Under the pieces are notes generated by a model. The model was not told the origin of the DNA. It worked only from the letters and a program-made list of their open reading frames with translations, and did no database searches. Shown in pieces: positions 43,326 to 50,695 of a stretch of DNA of 64,000 nt. The translations under genes were made by a program, and so were the position numbers. This stretch comes from Candidatus Leptofilum proximum (GTDB lineage Bacteria; Chloroflexota; Anaerolineae; Promineifilales; Promineifilaceae). Within the stretch, counting starts at the first letter, position 1. Each line of letters starts with the position of its first letter. The stretch covers positions 1-64,000 of the forward strand of contig JADJXK010000001.1 of NCBI GenBank assembly GCA_016710325.1. The letters are read 5' to 3'.

Positions 43326-45776
43326 TTATTGCCCAATTTTAACATGAACTGTTACGGGGGAACGGCCGTTTCCCTCAATTACTGGCACCACATCGCCCGG
43401 CACCGCTTCACCGTTCACCGTTAGCTGAACCTGGTTGCCCGCCCCCACGCGTTCAACCGCAATGTGATAGGTTACGCCGCGGAAAACCCGGCTGGCGGTG
43501 AAGCCCGGCCAGTTTTCCGGTACGACGGGGGCGATTTTCAGGCCAGTATAGGTGGGGCGGATGCCCAAAATCCACTGGCTGATGGCCACGTAATTCCAGG
43601 CGGCCGTGCCCGACAGCCACGAATTTTTGGCCTCCCCATGCGTCGGTGCGTCACGCCCGGCTATCATTTGCGCATAGACGTATGGCTCGGAGCGGTGCAC
43701 CTCGCTGATGGCCTCACGCGCTGAGGGATTGATGCGGCGGTAGTAATCAAACGCCCTGTCGCCGTGGCCCAGCACCGCTTCGGCAATCATGATCCACGGA
43801 TTGGTGTGGCAGAAAATGCCCGCGTTTTCTTTGTAGCCGGGCGGGTAGGAGGAGATTTCACCCAGGTTGAGGTAGTAGCGGGTATAGGCAGGCTGCTGCA
43901 AGACAATGCCGTGTGGCGTAGCCAGCCGCTCGTTTACGGCCGTCAGCGCCTGGTCCGCCTCGCCACTTTCCTGACCAATGCCCGCCATCACGCACATACC
44001 CTGCGGTTCGATGAAAATCTGCCCTTCCTGGCATTCGTGGGAACCCACCTTGTCGCCAAAATCATCGTAGGCGCGCAGGAACCAGGCGCCGTCCCAGCCA
44101 TGCTGTAGGGTTACGGCCGTCATCGCCGCTGCTTCCTGGGTGTAAAAGTCCGCTTCCTCGGGCCGCTCTAAAACCGCTGCCAGTTCGGCCATCTCTTTGG
44201 CTGCCAGCACAAACAGCCCGGCAATAAAAACGGATTCGGCCACTTTACCATCTTTGCTGACGGTGGTTTGGAACGATTGCCCCGGCTCGCTGGTGAAGGC
44301 GTTGAGGTTCAGGCAGTCGTTCCAATCCGCCTGGCCGATGAGCGGCAGGCCGTGCGGTCCTTTGCGCTCCAGGGTGTACTGCAAGCTGCGCTGCAAATGT
44401 TCGTAGAGGGGTGTTTCGCTGCCTGGTTCGTTGTCGTACGGTACCGGCTCGTCGAGGATGGCGAAATCGGCCGTTTCTTTCACGTAGGCCGTCACCGACA
44501 GCACCAGCCAGAGCGGATCGTCGTTGAAGTTGCCGCCGACGGCGTGGTTGCCGCGTTTGGTGAGCGGTTGGTATTGGTGGTACGCGCCGCCGGTGGGCAG
44601 CTGGGTGGCGGCCAGGTCCAAAATGCGTTCGCGGGCGCGTTCTGGCACCATGTGGACAAAACCCAGCAAATCCTGGTTGGAGTCACGGTAGCCCATGCCC
44701 CGGCCGATGCCCGATTCAAAATAAGAAGCTGAGCGGGACATGTTGAAGGTGATCATGTTCTGGTAGGCGTTCCAGATGTTGACCATGCGGTTGGTGTGCT
44801 CATCGGGCGTTTGCACCTGGTAGCGGGCCAGCAGATCGGCCCAATGAGCGTTGAGGTCGGCCAGGGCTTGCGCGACGACTTCGGGGTCCAGGTAACAGGC
44901 GATAAGCGGCCGTACCGTTTGTTTGTTCACCGTGCTGGAGTTGGGTGGATCGAACTTTTGGTCGCGCGGGTTCTGGTGGTACCCCAGCAAGAAGATGATT
45001 TCCCGCGTTTCGTCCGGCGCCAGGGTGAGCTTCACCTGGTGTGAGCCAATCGGCGCCCAGCCGTGGGCGTGTGAATTGCGCGCCTTACCTTCGGCGACTA
45101 CCTGTGGATTGTCCCAGCCGCGGTACGGACCGAGGAAGGCGTCGCGAGACGTGTCGTAGCCCGCCAGTGGGGCGGAGCAGGCAAAATAAGCAAAGTGATC
45201 ACGCCGTTCGCGGTATTCCGTTTTGTGGTAGATGACGCCGTCCAAAATTTCCACCTCGCCAATGCTGAAGTTGCGCTGGTAGTTGGAGGCATCGTCCAGG
45301 GCATCCCACAGGCAAAATTCGACGCTGGAGAAGAGGGAAAGCTCGGCCGTTTCGCGGCGTTGGTTGGTTACCTGGACGCGCCAGATTTCCATCGTCTGGC
45401 CCAGAGGCACGAAGTAGGTGCTGTCCACGCGAATGCCGCTGTAGGCAGAGGCGATCTGGCTGTAGCCCAGGCCGTGACGGCAGGTGTACTCATCCAGGTT
45501 GGTGCGCGTCGGCTGCCAGGTGGGGGACCAGAAACGGCCGTCCCCATCATCGCGCAGGTAAAGGTAACGGCCGTTGCCATCATACGGCACCCCGTTGTAG
45601 CGGAACCGCGTTAAGCGGCGCAGGCGGGCGTCCTGGTAAAAGGTGTAGCCGCCTGCCGTGTTGGAAATCAGGCCAAAAAAGGATTCGCTGCCCAGGTAGT
45701 TGATCCAGGGCAGCGGCGTATCCGGCCGGGTAATCACATATTCACATCGCGCGTCGTCAAAATATCCGTACTGCAT
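43326..45776 (-). CDS. Family GH94 phosphorylase (cellobiose-phosphorylase-like)
   Basis: An intact 816-residue GH94 enzyme. The N-terminus (MQYGYFDDARCEYVITRPD) is nearly the same as in the broken GH94 at 12506, followed by the beta-sandwich (to about 270), a helical linker and the (alpha/alpha)6 barrel with catalytic Asp in QADWNDCLNLN. The phosphate-site region IVLQQPAYTR and the end ILGIRPTYTGLKIAPV are present. GGGAGGA precedes the ATG. It converts cellobiose or a related beta-disaccharide plus phosphate into glucose-1-phosphate and glucose in the cytoplasm. The stretch QADWNDCLNLNAF is closer to cellobiose phosphorylase than that of the 12506 copy. Confidence 0.93.
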   Translation of the reverse strand: MQYGYFDDARCEYVITRPDTPLPWINYLGSESFFGLISNTAGGYTFYQDARLRRLTRFRYNGVPYDGNGRYLYLRDDGDGRFWSPTWQPTRTNLDEYTCRHGLGYSQIASAYSGIRVDSTYFVPLGQTMEIWRVQVTNQRRETAELSLFSSVEFCLWDALDDASNYQRNFSIGEVEILDGVIYHKTEYRERRDHFAYFACSAPLAGYDTSRDAFLGPYRGWDNPQVVAEGKARNSHAHGWAPIGSHQVKLTLAPDETREIIFLLGYHQNPRDQKFDPPNSSTVNKQTVRPLIACYLDPEVVAQALADLNAHWADLLARYQVQTPDEHTNRMVNIWNAYQNMITFNMSRSASYFESGIGRGMGYRDSNQDLLGFVHMVPERARERILDLAATQLPTGGAYHQYQPLTKRGNHAVGGNFNDDPLWLVLSVTAYVKETADFAILDEPVPYDNEPGSETPLYEHLQRSLQYTLERKGPHGLPLIGQADWNDCLNLNAFTSEPGQSFQTTVSKDGKVAESVFIAGLFVLAAKEMAELAAVLERPEEADFYTQEAAAMTAVTLQHGWDGAWFLRAYDDFGDKVGSHECQEGQIFIEPQGMCVMAGIGQESGEADQALTAVNERLATPHGIVLQQPAYTRYYLNLGEISSYPPGYKENAGIFCHTNPWIMIAEAVLGHGDRAFDYYRRINPSAREAISEVHRSEPYVYAQMIAGRDAPTHGEAKNSWLSGTAAWNYVAISQWILGIRPTYTGLKIAPVVPENWPGFTASRVFRGVTYHIAVERVGAGNQVQLTVNGEAVPGDVVPVIEGNGRSPVTVHVKIGQ

Positions 45777-45793
45777 GTGTCCTCCCTAAATAG

Positions 45794-45853
45794 TCCACAG
45801 ATTACACAGATTTCGCAGATGAGAAAATCTGTGTAATCTGCGAAATCTGTGGA
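45794..45853. repeat. Intergenic hairpin, CACAGAT-type family
   Basis: A 27-base left arm starting TCCACAGATT (45794-45820) pairs with a right arm ending AATCTGTGGA (45827-45853), with a six-base loop. The arms consist of three CACAGATT-like units, two in one order and swapped in the other arm. Seven T follow on the plus strand, but no plus-strand gene ends here, so a terminator role is unlikely. It separates GH3 and GH94. Confidence 0.75.
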
Positions 45854-45899
45854 TTTTTTTGGTTGTGTAGGCCAACCACGACAGGAAAAAGTGCCAAGT

Positions 45900-48176
45900 T
45901 CAGCTGGACTGGACGGTGAAACGGCCGTTCACGCCCGCTACCGAACTGCCACCCAACAAAAGTTCAAACTCGCCCGGTTCCACCACCCACTCCGTCGTTT
46001 CGTCCAGAAACGCCAGGGCGGCGGGTTCAAGCGTGAACGTCACCGCCTGGCTTTCCCCTGGCTGCAAGCTCAGCCGCTGAAATCCTTTTAGCTCCTGCAC
46101 CGGCCGGGTCACCGAACTGATGCAGTCGCGCACATACAGCTGCACCACCTCGTCCCCGGCGCGCTGGCCCGTGTTGGTGACGGTGATGCGCATCGTTACA
46201 CTCTCATCTGGCATGGGCGTGGCCGGTTCGATGTGCAAATCGCTGTAGGCAAAGGTGGTGTAGCTCAGGCCGTGGCCAAAGGGGAACAGCGGTTGGTTGC
46301 TGGCAAACAGGTAGCCGCGCCGCGCCGACGGTTTGTGGTTGTAGAAGGCAGGCAGCTGCCCCACCGAGCGAGGAAAGGTGATGGGCAGCTTGCCGCCGGG
46401 ATTCATCGCCCCGAAGAGCATTTCGGCAACGGCCGTTCCCCCCGCCTGGCCTACGTACCAACATTCCACAATGGCGGGGATGTGTGCGGCAGCCCAGGTG
46501 ATGGTGAGGGGACGGCCGTTAATCAGCAGCAGCACCACCGGTGTGCCGGTTGCCGCCACGGCTTGCAGCAGTGTTTCCTGGTTGCCCGGCAAATCCAGGC
46601 TGTCGCGGTCGCCCAAATGCTCGCGGCTCCACCCTTCGCGGCAAACCGCCTCGTTTTCCCCGAGCACCAGGATGGCGACATCGGCCGTTTTGGCCAGTGC
46701 CGAGGCTTCTTCCAACCGGGCCGTTTCTTCGCCTGGGTCGGGCAGCTCAACCGTATCACGCCACCAGCTTTGCCAGCCCCCGCCGTCCTGCGTAATGCGG
46801 CAGCCTTCAGCATGGACCACCTTCACCTGGCTGTCGAGGAACTGCCGGATACCATCAAGTACGCTGACCCCGCCCTCGGCCTGCACGCTGTAGCCGCCCT
46901 GGTGCACCTTCGCTGCGTTTGGTCCGATGACCGCCACACGCCTCAGCGCTGCCGGGTTGAGCGGCAGCAGCGGCGCGCCGTTGGCCACCGGCTCGTTTTT
47001 GAGCAGCGTCAGCGTCTGGCGAGCGGCTTCTAAGGCGAGGGCATGGTGCGCCTGTCGATTGGTGTGGAGTGAGGCATTTTCTGGCGTGGGGTAAGGATTT
47101 TCAAACAGGCCCATTTCAAACTTGGCGGTCAAGATGCGGCGCACGGCGTTGTCGATTATTGCCTCATCCACCAATCCGGCTGCTACCTGTTCTTTCAAGA
47201 GGGCAAAACAGTCGTCCAGCTCGTATTCGATGCCCGATTCCAGCGCCTGGCGGGCGGCTTCGGCGCGGTTGGCGGCCACGTGGTGCAGCCGATCCAGGTC
47301 ACGAATACCGCCGCCATCGGAGATGATGAGGCCGGTGAAGCCCCACTCCTGGCGCAGCAGTTCTTGCAGCAGCCACTTGTTTTTGTGCACGGGGATGCCG
47401 TTGATTTCGTTGTAGGAGGCCATGATGGCGGCGACGTGGGCCTTCTGTACGGCCGTTTGGAACGGCCGTAAAAACACCTCGCGAATTTCCCGCTCAGCAT
47501 AGTTGGCCGGGGCGCAGTTGGTGCCACCTTCCGGCTGCCCGTGCACGGCAAAATGTTTGGCGGTGGCCATCACCCGGTCTGAGGCGATGGGTGTTTCGCG
47601 CCCTTGCAGACCGAAAACGGCCGCCCGACCTATCACCGAGGCCAGGTACGGGTCTTCGCCGTAGGTCTCCTCGGTGCGTCCCCAGCGTGGATCGCGGGCC
47701 AGGTCCAGCACTGGCGACAAGGCCCAATGGCTGCCGCGGGCGCGCATCTCGGCGGCGGCAGCGGTGAAGATTTGCTCCACCAGGGCCGGGTTCCAGGTGG
47801 CGGCCAGGCCAATCGCCTGGGGAAAGCTGGTGGCGTGCCAGCCCATCAGCCCGTGCAGCGCCTCATCGATGATAAGAATGGGAATGCCCAGGCGCGTCTC
47901 GTGCCGGGCAAAATCCTGCACAGCGCGTGCTGCCTCGGCTGCCTCGCGGCTGTCGCGGTACAACCCTACCCGGCCAATCCCTCCCACGTTGTCCGGGCAG
48001 GTCTGCCGCAGCAGATCAATGTTCACGGGTCCTTCTACGCTGTCCCGTGGATGCTCACCGGGGAAGCCAAAGATGGTCATCTGCGCCAGTTTTTCATCCA
48101 GTGTCATGCGCGCCAGCAAATCCGCCACGCGCTCCGCGGCGGGCAAATCTGGGTTTTGATACGGGTAGTTGGTCAT
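45900..48176 (-). CDS. Beta-glucosidase-like GH3 enzyme
   Basis: A 758-residue GH3 enzyme of BglX-like build. The N-terminal barrel (about 1-330) has HALSPVLDLARDPRWGRTEE-type sequence, KHF in MATAKHFAVHG and nucleophile Asp in IISDGGG. The alpha/beta sandwich (about 370-590) and a C-terminal fibronectin-like domain (about 650-758) follow. There is no PA14 insert, unlike the GH3 at 25294. No signal peptide is present. It directly follows the LacI gene on the same strand, so it is probably the first catalytic gene of the LacI-GH3-GH94-GH130 operon. Likely substrates: beta-glucosides or xylosides. Confidence 0.93.
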   Translation of the reverse strand: MTNYPYQNPDLPAAERVADLLARMTLDEKLAQMTIFGFPGEHPRDSVEGPVNIDLLRQTCPDNVGGIGRVGLYRDSREAAEAARAVQDFARHETRLGIPILIIDEALHGLMGWHATSFPQAIGLAATWNPALVEQIFTAAAAEMRARGSHWALSPVLDLARDPRWGRTEETYGEDPYLASVIGRAAVFGLQGRETPIASDRVMATAKHFAVHGQPEGGTNCAPANYAEREIREVFLRPFQTAVQKAHVAAIMASYNEINGIPVHKNKWLLQELLRQEWGFTGLIISDGGGIRDLDRLHHVAANRAEAARQALESGIEYELDDCFALLKEQVAAGLVDEAIIDNAVRRILTAKFEMGLFENPYPTPENASLHTNRQAHHALALEAARQTLTLLKNEPVANGAPLLPLNPAALRRVAVIGPNAAKVHQGGYSVQAEGGVSVLDGIRQFLDSQVKVVHAEGCRITQDGGGWQSWWRDTVELPDPGEETARLEEASALAKTADVAILVLGENEAVCREGWSREHLGDRDSLDLPGNQETLLQAVAATGTPVVLLLINGRPLTITWAAAHIPAIVECWYVGQAGGTAVAEMLFGAMNPGGKLPITFPRSVGQLPAFYNHKPSARRGYLFASNQPLFPFGHGLSYTTFAYSDLHIEPATPMPDESVTMRITVTNTGQRAGDEVVQLYVRDCISSVTRPVQELKGFQRLSLQPGESQAVTFTLEPAALAFLDETTEWVVEPGEFELLLGGSSVAGVNGRFTVQSS

Positions 48177-48242
48177 GAGAAAACCTTTTTTTCACAAAGG
48201 GCAAAATCTGACATTTTGCCACCTGGTCACCCTGTCACCCTG

Positions 48243-49274
48243 TCAAGAATAGTCTGCCCCGCACGACTGCCGGATGATGAGCTCGGTGGGCAAAATGACG
48301 CGGCGGGGTGGGGCATCGGGCTGTTTGATGATGTCGAGCAGGGTTTCTACGGCCTGGGCGCCCATGCGGCGAATCGGTTGGCGGATGGTGGTGAGGGGCG
48401 GGTTGATAAGGGGAACGGCCGTATCTTCCGGCGTCAAATCATCATAGCCCACGACGGCCACATCGTCGGGCACCCGCAGCCCGGCGTCGGCCAGGGCGCG
48501 CAGGACGCCCAGCGCCATGCTGTCCGAGGCGGCAAAGACGGCATCGGGGTGGTGGGGCAGCAGTTGTAAAGCTGCCTGATAGGCTTTTTCCTGTTCAAAA
48601 TCACCGGCCTCCATGAGTTGTTCATTGACGGGCAGGTTGTGGTCCTGGAGGGCATCCAGGTACCCCTGGCGGCGCTGCTGCCCGGCGGCCATGTCCAGCC
48701 GCCCGGTGATGGTGGCAATGCGCTGGTGGCCTAAGGAGATGAGATGGGAAACGGCCGTATACGCCCCCAAGCGGTTATCCACATCCACAAAACTGGCTGT
48801 CGGATACCCCAATGGTTCGCCAATGACCAGCACCGGCTTTTCTGAAAGCAGCAGCTGGTTTAACGGATCGTCAAAATGCAGTCCGGCAATGATCAGGCCA
48901 TCCAAAAAACCCTGGCGCATCACCTGGGCAGCCATCTGTTGTTCTTCCTCCTCGGTGTGAAAGATAAAAAGGGCCAACGTGTGGCCGCTTTCATTACACG
49001 CCTGGCTGATGCCTTGAATAAGGCGGGGGTAATACAGATCGGTGAAAATGGCTTGAATCACCCTTGGAATAACCAGCCCCAGCAGACCGGTGCGGTTAGA
49101 AGCCAGCGAACGGGCGGCCTGGTTGGGCTGGTAGCCGGTGTCCGCAATCACGTCCAGGACACGCTGGCGCACTTCTTCACGGATATTGGGATGGTTGTTG
49201 ATCACGCGAGAAACGGTGGCTCTAGACACGCCCGCCAACGCCCCAATTTTTTCTAAAGTCAGCTTCCCTTCCAT
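48243..49274 (-). CDS. LacI/GalR-family transcriptional regulator
   Basis: A 343-residue repressor. The start at ATG 49274 gives MEGKLTLEKIGALAGVSRAT and so on, the normal LacI beginning; a longer frame to 49337 would run through the operator and is rejected. The effector domain includes VFAASDSMALGVLRALADAG and VAVVGYDDL, and the Cys near the end (RQSCGAD) is family-typical. The palindrome TTGAGAGCGCTCTCAA sits 48 bases upstream. It heads the GH3-GH94-GH130 operon and probably represses it until beta-glucan breakdown products appear. Confidence 0.95.
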   Translation of the reverse strand: MEGKLTLEKIGALAGVSRATVSRVINNHPNIREEVRQRVLDVIADTGYQPNQAARSLASNRTGLLGLVIPRVIQAIFTDLYYPRLIQGISQACNESGHTLALFIFHTEEEEQQMAAQVMRQGFLDGLIIAGLHFDDPLNQLLLSEKPVLVIGEPLGYPTASFVDVDNRLGAYTAVSHLISLGHQRIATITGRLDMAAGQQRRQGYLDALQDHNLPVNEQLMEAGDFEQEKAYQAALQLLPHHPDAVFAASDSMALGVLRALADAGLRVPDDVAVVGYDDLTPEDTAVPLINPPLTTIRQPIRRMGAQAVETLLDIIKQPDAPPRRVILPTELIIRQSCGADYS

Positions 49275-49321
49275 GATCAAGGTCTTTGTGTAGTCGGCCA
49301 CCAATGTGGTTTGATAGTGTT

Positions 49322-49337
49322 TTGAGAGCGCTCTCAA
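49322..49337 (-). promoter_or_regulatory. LacI-type operator TTGAGAGCGCTCTCAA
   Basis: A perfect 16-base palindrome with the CG centre typical of LacI/GalR operators, resembling the GAGAGCGCTCTC boxes of CelR/CebR-like cellobiose repressors. It is upstream of the LacI gene and probably mediates autoregulation. The 400-base gap 49275-49674 holds this, the hairpin at 49568-49605 and otherwise A+T-rich sequence without a recognised feature. Confidence 0.8.
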
Positions 49338-49567
49338 TCACTGCCCCGAATATTAATAAACTTGCGGTGGAAAGTCAATTGATTGTCTGGAAAAATTGTC
49401 CAGAAAGGCGCTGCAAACGGTAATTGGTCGACCATACTCGCCAAAATTCCCCAAAATATGTCTTGTTCTCTGTATCCTGGTACATGACAGCCTGGCTAAC
49501 TTTTCACTATGATCCCTTTAGTAAGAAAAAAATTTGCCCTATGGGAAGTCACGGGGTTGATAACCCG

Positions 49568-49605
49568 TAAAACGTGATGTGTGACCAGAAGTGAATCACG
49601 TTTTA
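49568..49605. repeat. Intergenic hairpin, GTGAAACGTGA-type family
   Basis: TAAAACGTGAT (49568-49578) pairs perfectly with ATCACGTTTTA (49595-49605). The loop begins GTGTGACCAGAA, close to the loop of the copy at 57590-57626 (CCAGAGAGGC). The next gene's ribosome site is 60 bases downstream. Confidence 0.6.
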
Positions 49606-49674
49606 TGCATCATTGGCCGGTTTATCCATGAGTTCCCCAAGAGCCAAAATAATTTGGCAGCAAAAGAGGGAGTT

Positions 49675-50364
49675 ATGAGTAAAACAATTACCGCACTTTA
49701 CGAAAATATTGCCGATGCCCGAGCGGCGGTGGAAGCGCTGCTGGACAGCGGTTATCAGCATGATCATATCAGCCTGGTGGTGCCCGACCCGGAAGGTAAA
49801 TACCAGGACTCATTGGCCGAAGGAGCGGCCGCCGAGGGTGACAATCCCCGCGATACGGCCGCTGCCGGAGCCCTGGCGGGTACGGCTTTGGGTGGTCTGG
49901 CCGGGCTGCTGTTTGGCGTTTCGGTGTTTAGCCTGCCGGTGTTGGGAGCGGCCGTATTGGCCGGACCTATCTACACTGCCATCATGGGCGCCAGCGCCGG
50001 GGGGATTGGCGGCGGACTCCTGGGCTGGCTTGTGGAAAAGGGCGTGCCTGCACCGCGGGCCCACCTTCAGACCGAGGCGCTGCGCCGCGGCCATATTTTG
50101 GTAGCTGTTGAGGCCATCAAGGAAGACCAGGGCCAGGTGACACGCCTGCTTCAGCAGCACAACGCCCTCAACATTGAAGAAGCGGCCAAAAAGTGGCGGG
50201 CGGGCGGCTGGCATGAAGATGACAATCCACCGGATCAATACGAGCCGGAAGAGGATGATAAACACGACCAGCACGCCTACGCCACCGGCGCCATGGACAG
50301 CGATGTGTACGGGCGACGAGAACGACCGCCTCTGCCGCCCCATGAGGAAGATAGCAACAGTTGA
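49675..50364 (+). CDS. General-stress-like membrane-inserting protein with Gly-rich core
   Basis: A 229-residue protein. ATG 49675 follows GAGGGAG; an earlier ATG at 49591 has no ribosome site. Residues 1-45 (TALYENIADARAAVEALLDSGYQHDHISLVV) look like the N-terminal ferredoxin-like part of YflT/general stress protein 17M-type proteins. A Gly/Ala-rich hydrophobic core (about 60-122, with GALAGTALGGLAGLLFGV) resembles glycine-zipper membrane segments. A second alpha/beta half (RGHILVAVEA) and an acidic, Asp/His/Pro-rich disordered tail complete it. A role in stress or envelope protection is likely; the exact function is unknown. Confidence 0.65.
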   Translation: MSKTITALYENIADARAAVEALLDSGYQHDHISLVVPDPEGKYQDSLAEGAAAEGDNPRDTAAAGALAGTALGGLAGLLFGVSVFSLPVLGAAVLAGPIYTAIMGASAGGIGGGLLGWLVEKGVPAPRAHLQTEALRRGHILVAVEAIKEDQGQVTRLLQQHNALNIEEAAKKWRAGGWHEDDNPPDQYEPEEDDKHDQHAYATGAMDSDVYGRRERPPLPPHEEDSNS

Positions 50365-50368
50365 CGTC

Positions 50369-50506
50369 CGGCGGCCCTGTTCACTAGTGTTTTGCTCCAT
50401 AAATCCTTACCAGGTTATTGTGGCACAGGAGCAAAACACTTAAGCAGTTGCCTTAACATAAATACCTATGAAGAACTTCCGGGCAACTGCACTAGCAGGG
50501 CCGCTG
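50369..50506. ncRNA. Possible structured RNA or cruciform: three-way junction
   Basis: Three perfect stems fit together as a Y. P1: GCGGCCCTG (50371-50379) with CAGGGCCGC (50496-50504), extendable by two pairs on each side. P2: AGTGTTTTGCTCC (50386-50398) with GGAGCAAAACACT (50428-50440). P3: GCAGTTGCC (50444-50452) with GGCAACTGC (50482-50490). Both hairpin loops are 29 bases. Junction linkers are 4, 3 and 3 bases. It lies five bases after the stress-protein stop in a 331-base gap; the remainder of the gap (50507-50695) shows nothing recognisable. The strand is unknown. Confidence 0.45.
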
Positions 50507-50695
50507 TTGTTTTGCCAAAGAGGAAAAGAACAAAGTCGACGATACTCGCCAGCCAGTGCGGGTTCCAGCGTCGCATCATTTCGGCTGCGGAAGCGCCTTA
50601 GCCCTCCCTAAGAAACCAGCGGCAGCCCTACGCCATTGCCTATAATTTCCCTATCATAGAGCTGGACAAGAAACCGAGGCAAAATTCCGTACCGT

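Noticed and set aside
45827..45862. Hairpin with T-run as a terminator
   Set aside because: The T-run is on the plus strand, but all neighbouring genes are read on the minus strand.
49275..49337. Longer start (49337) for the third LacI gene
   Set aside because: It would place the operator palindrome inside the coding region; the start at 49274 gives the normal LacI N-terminus.
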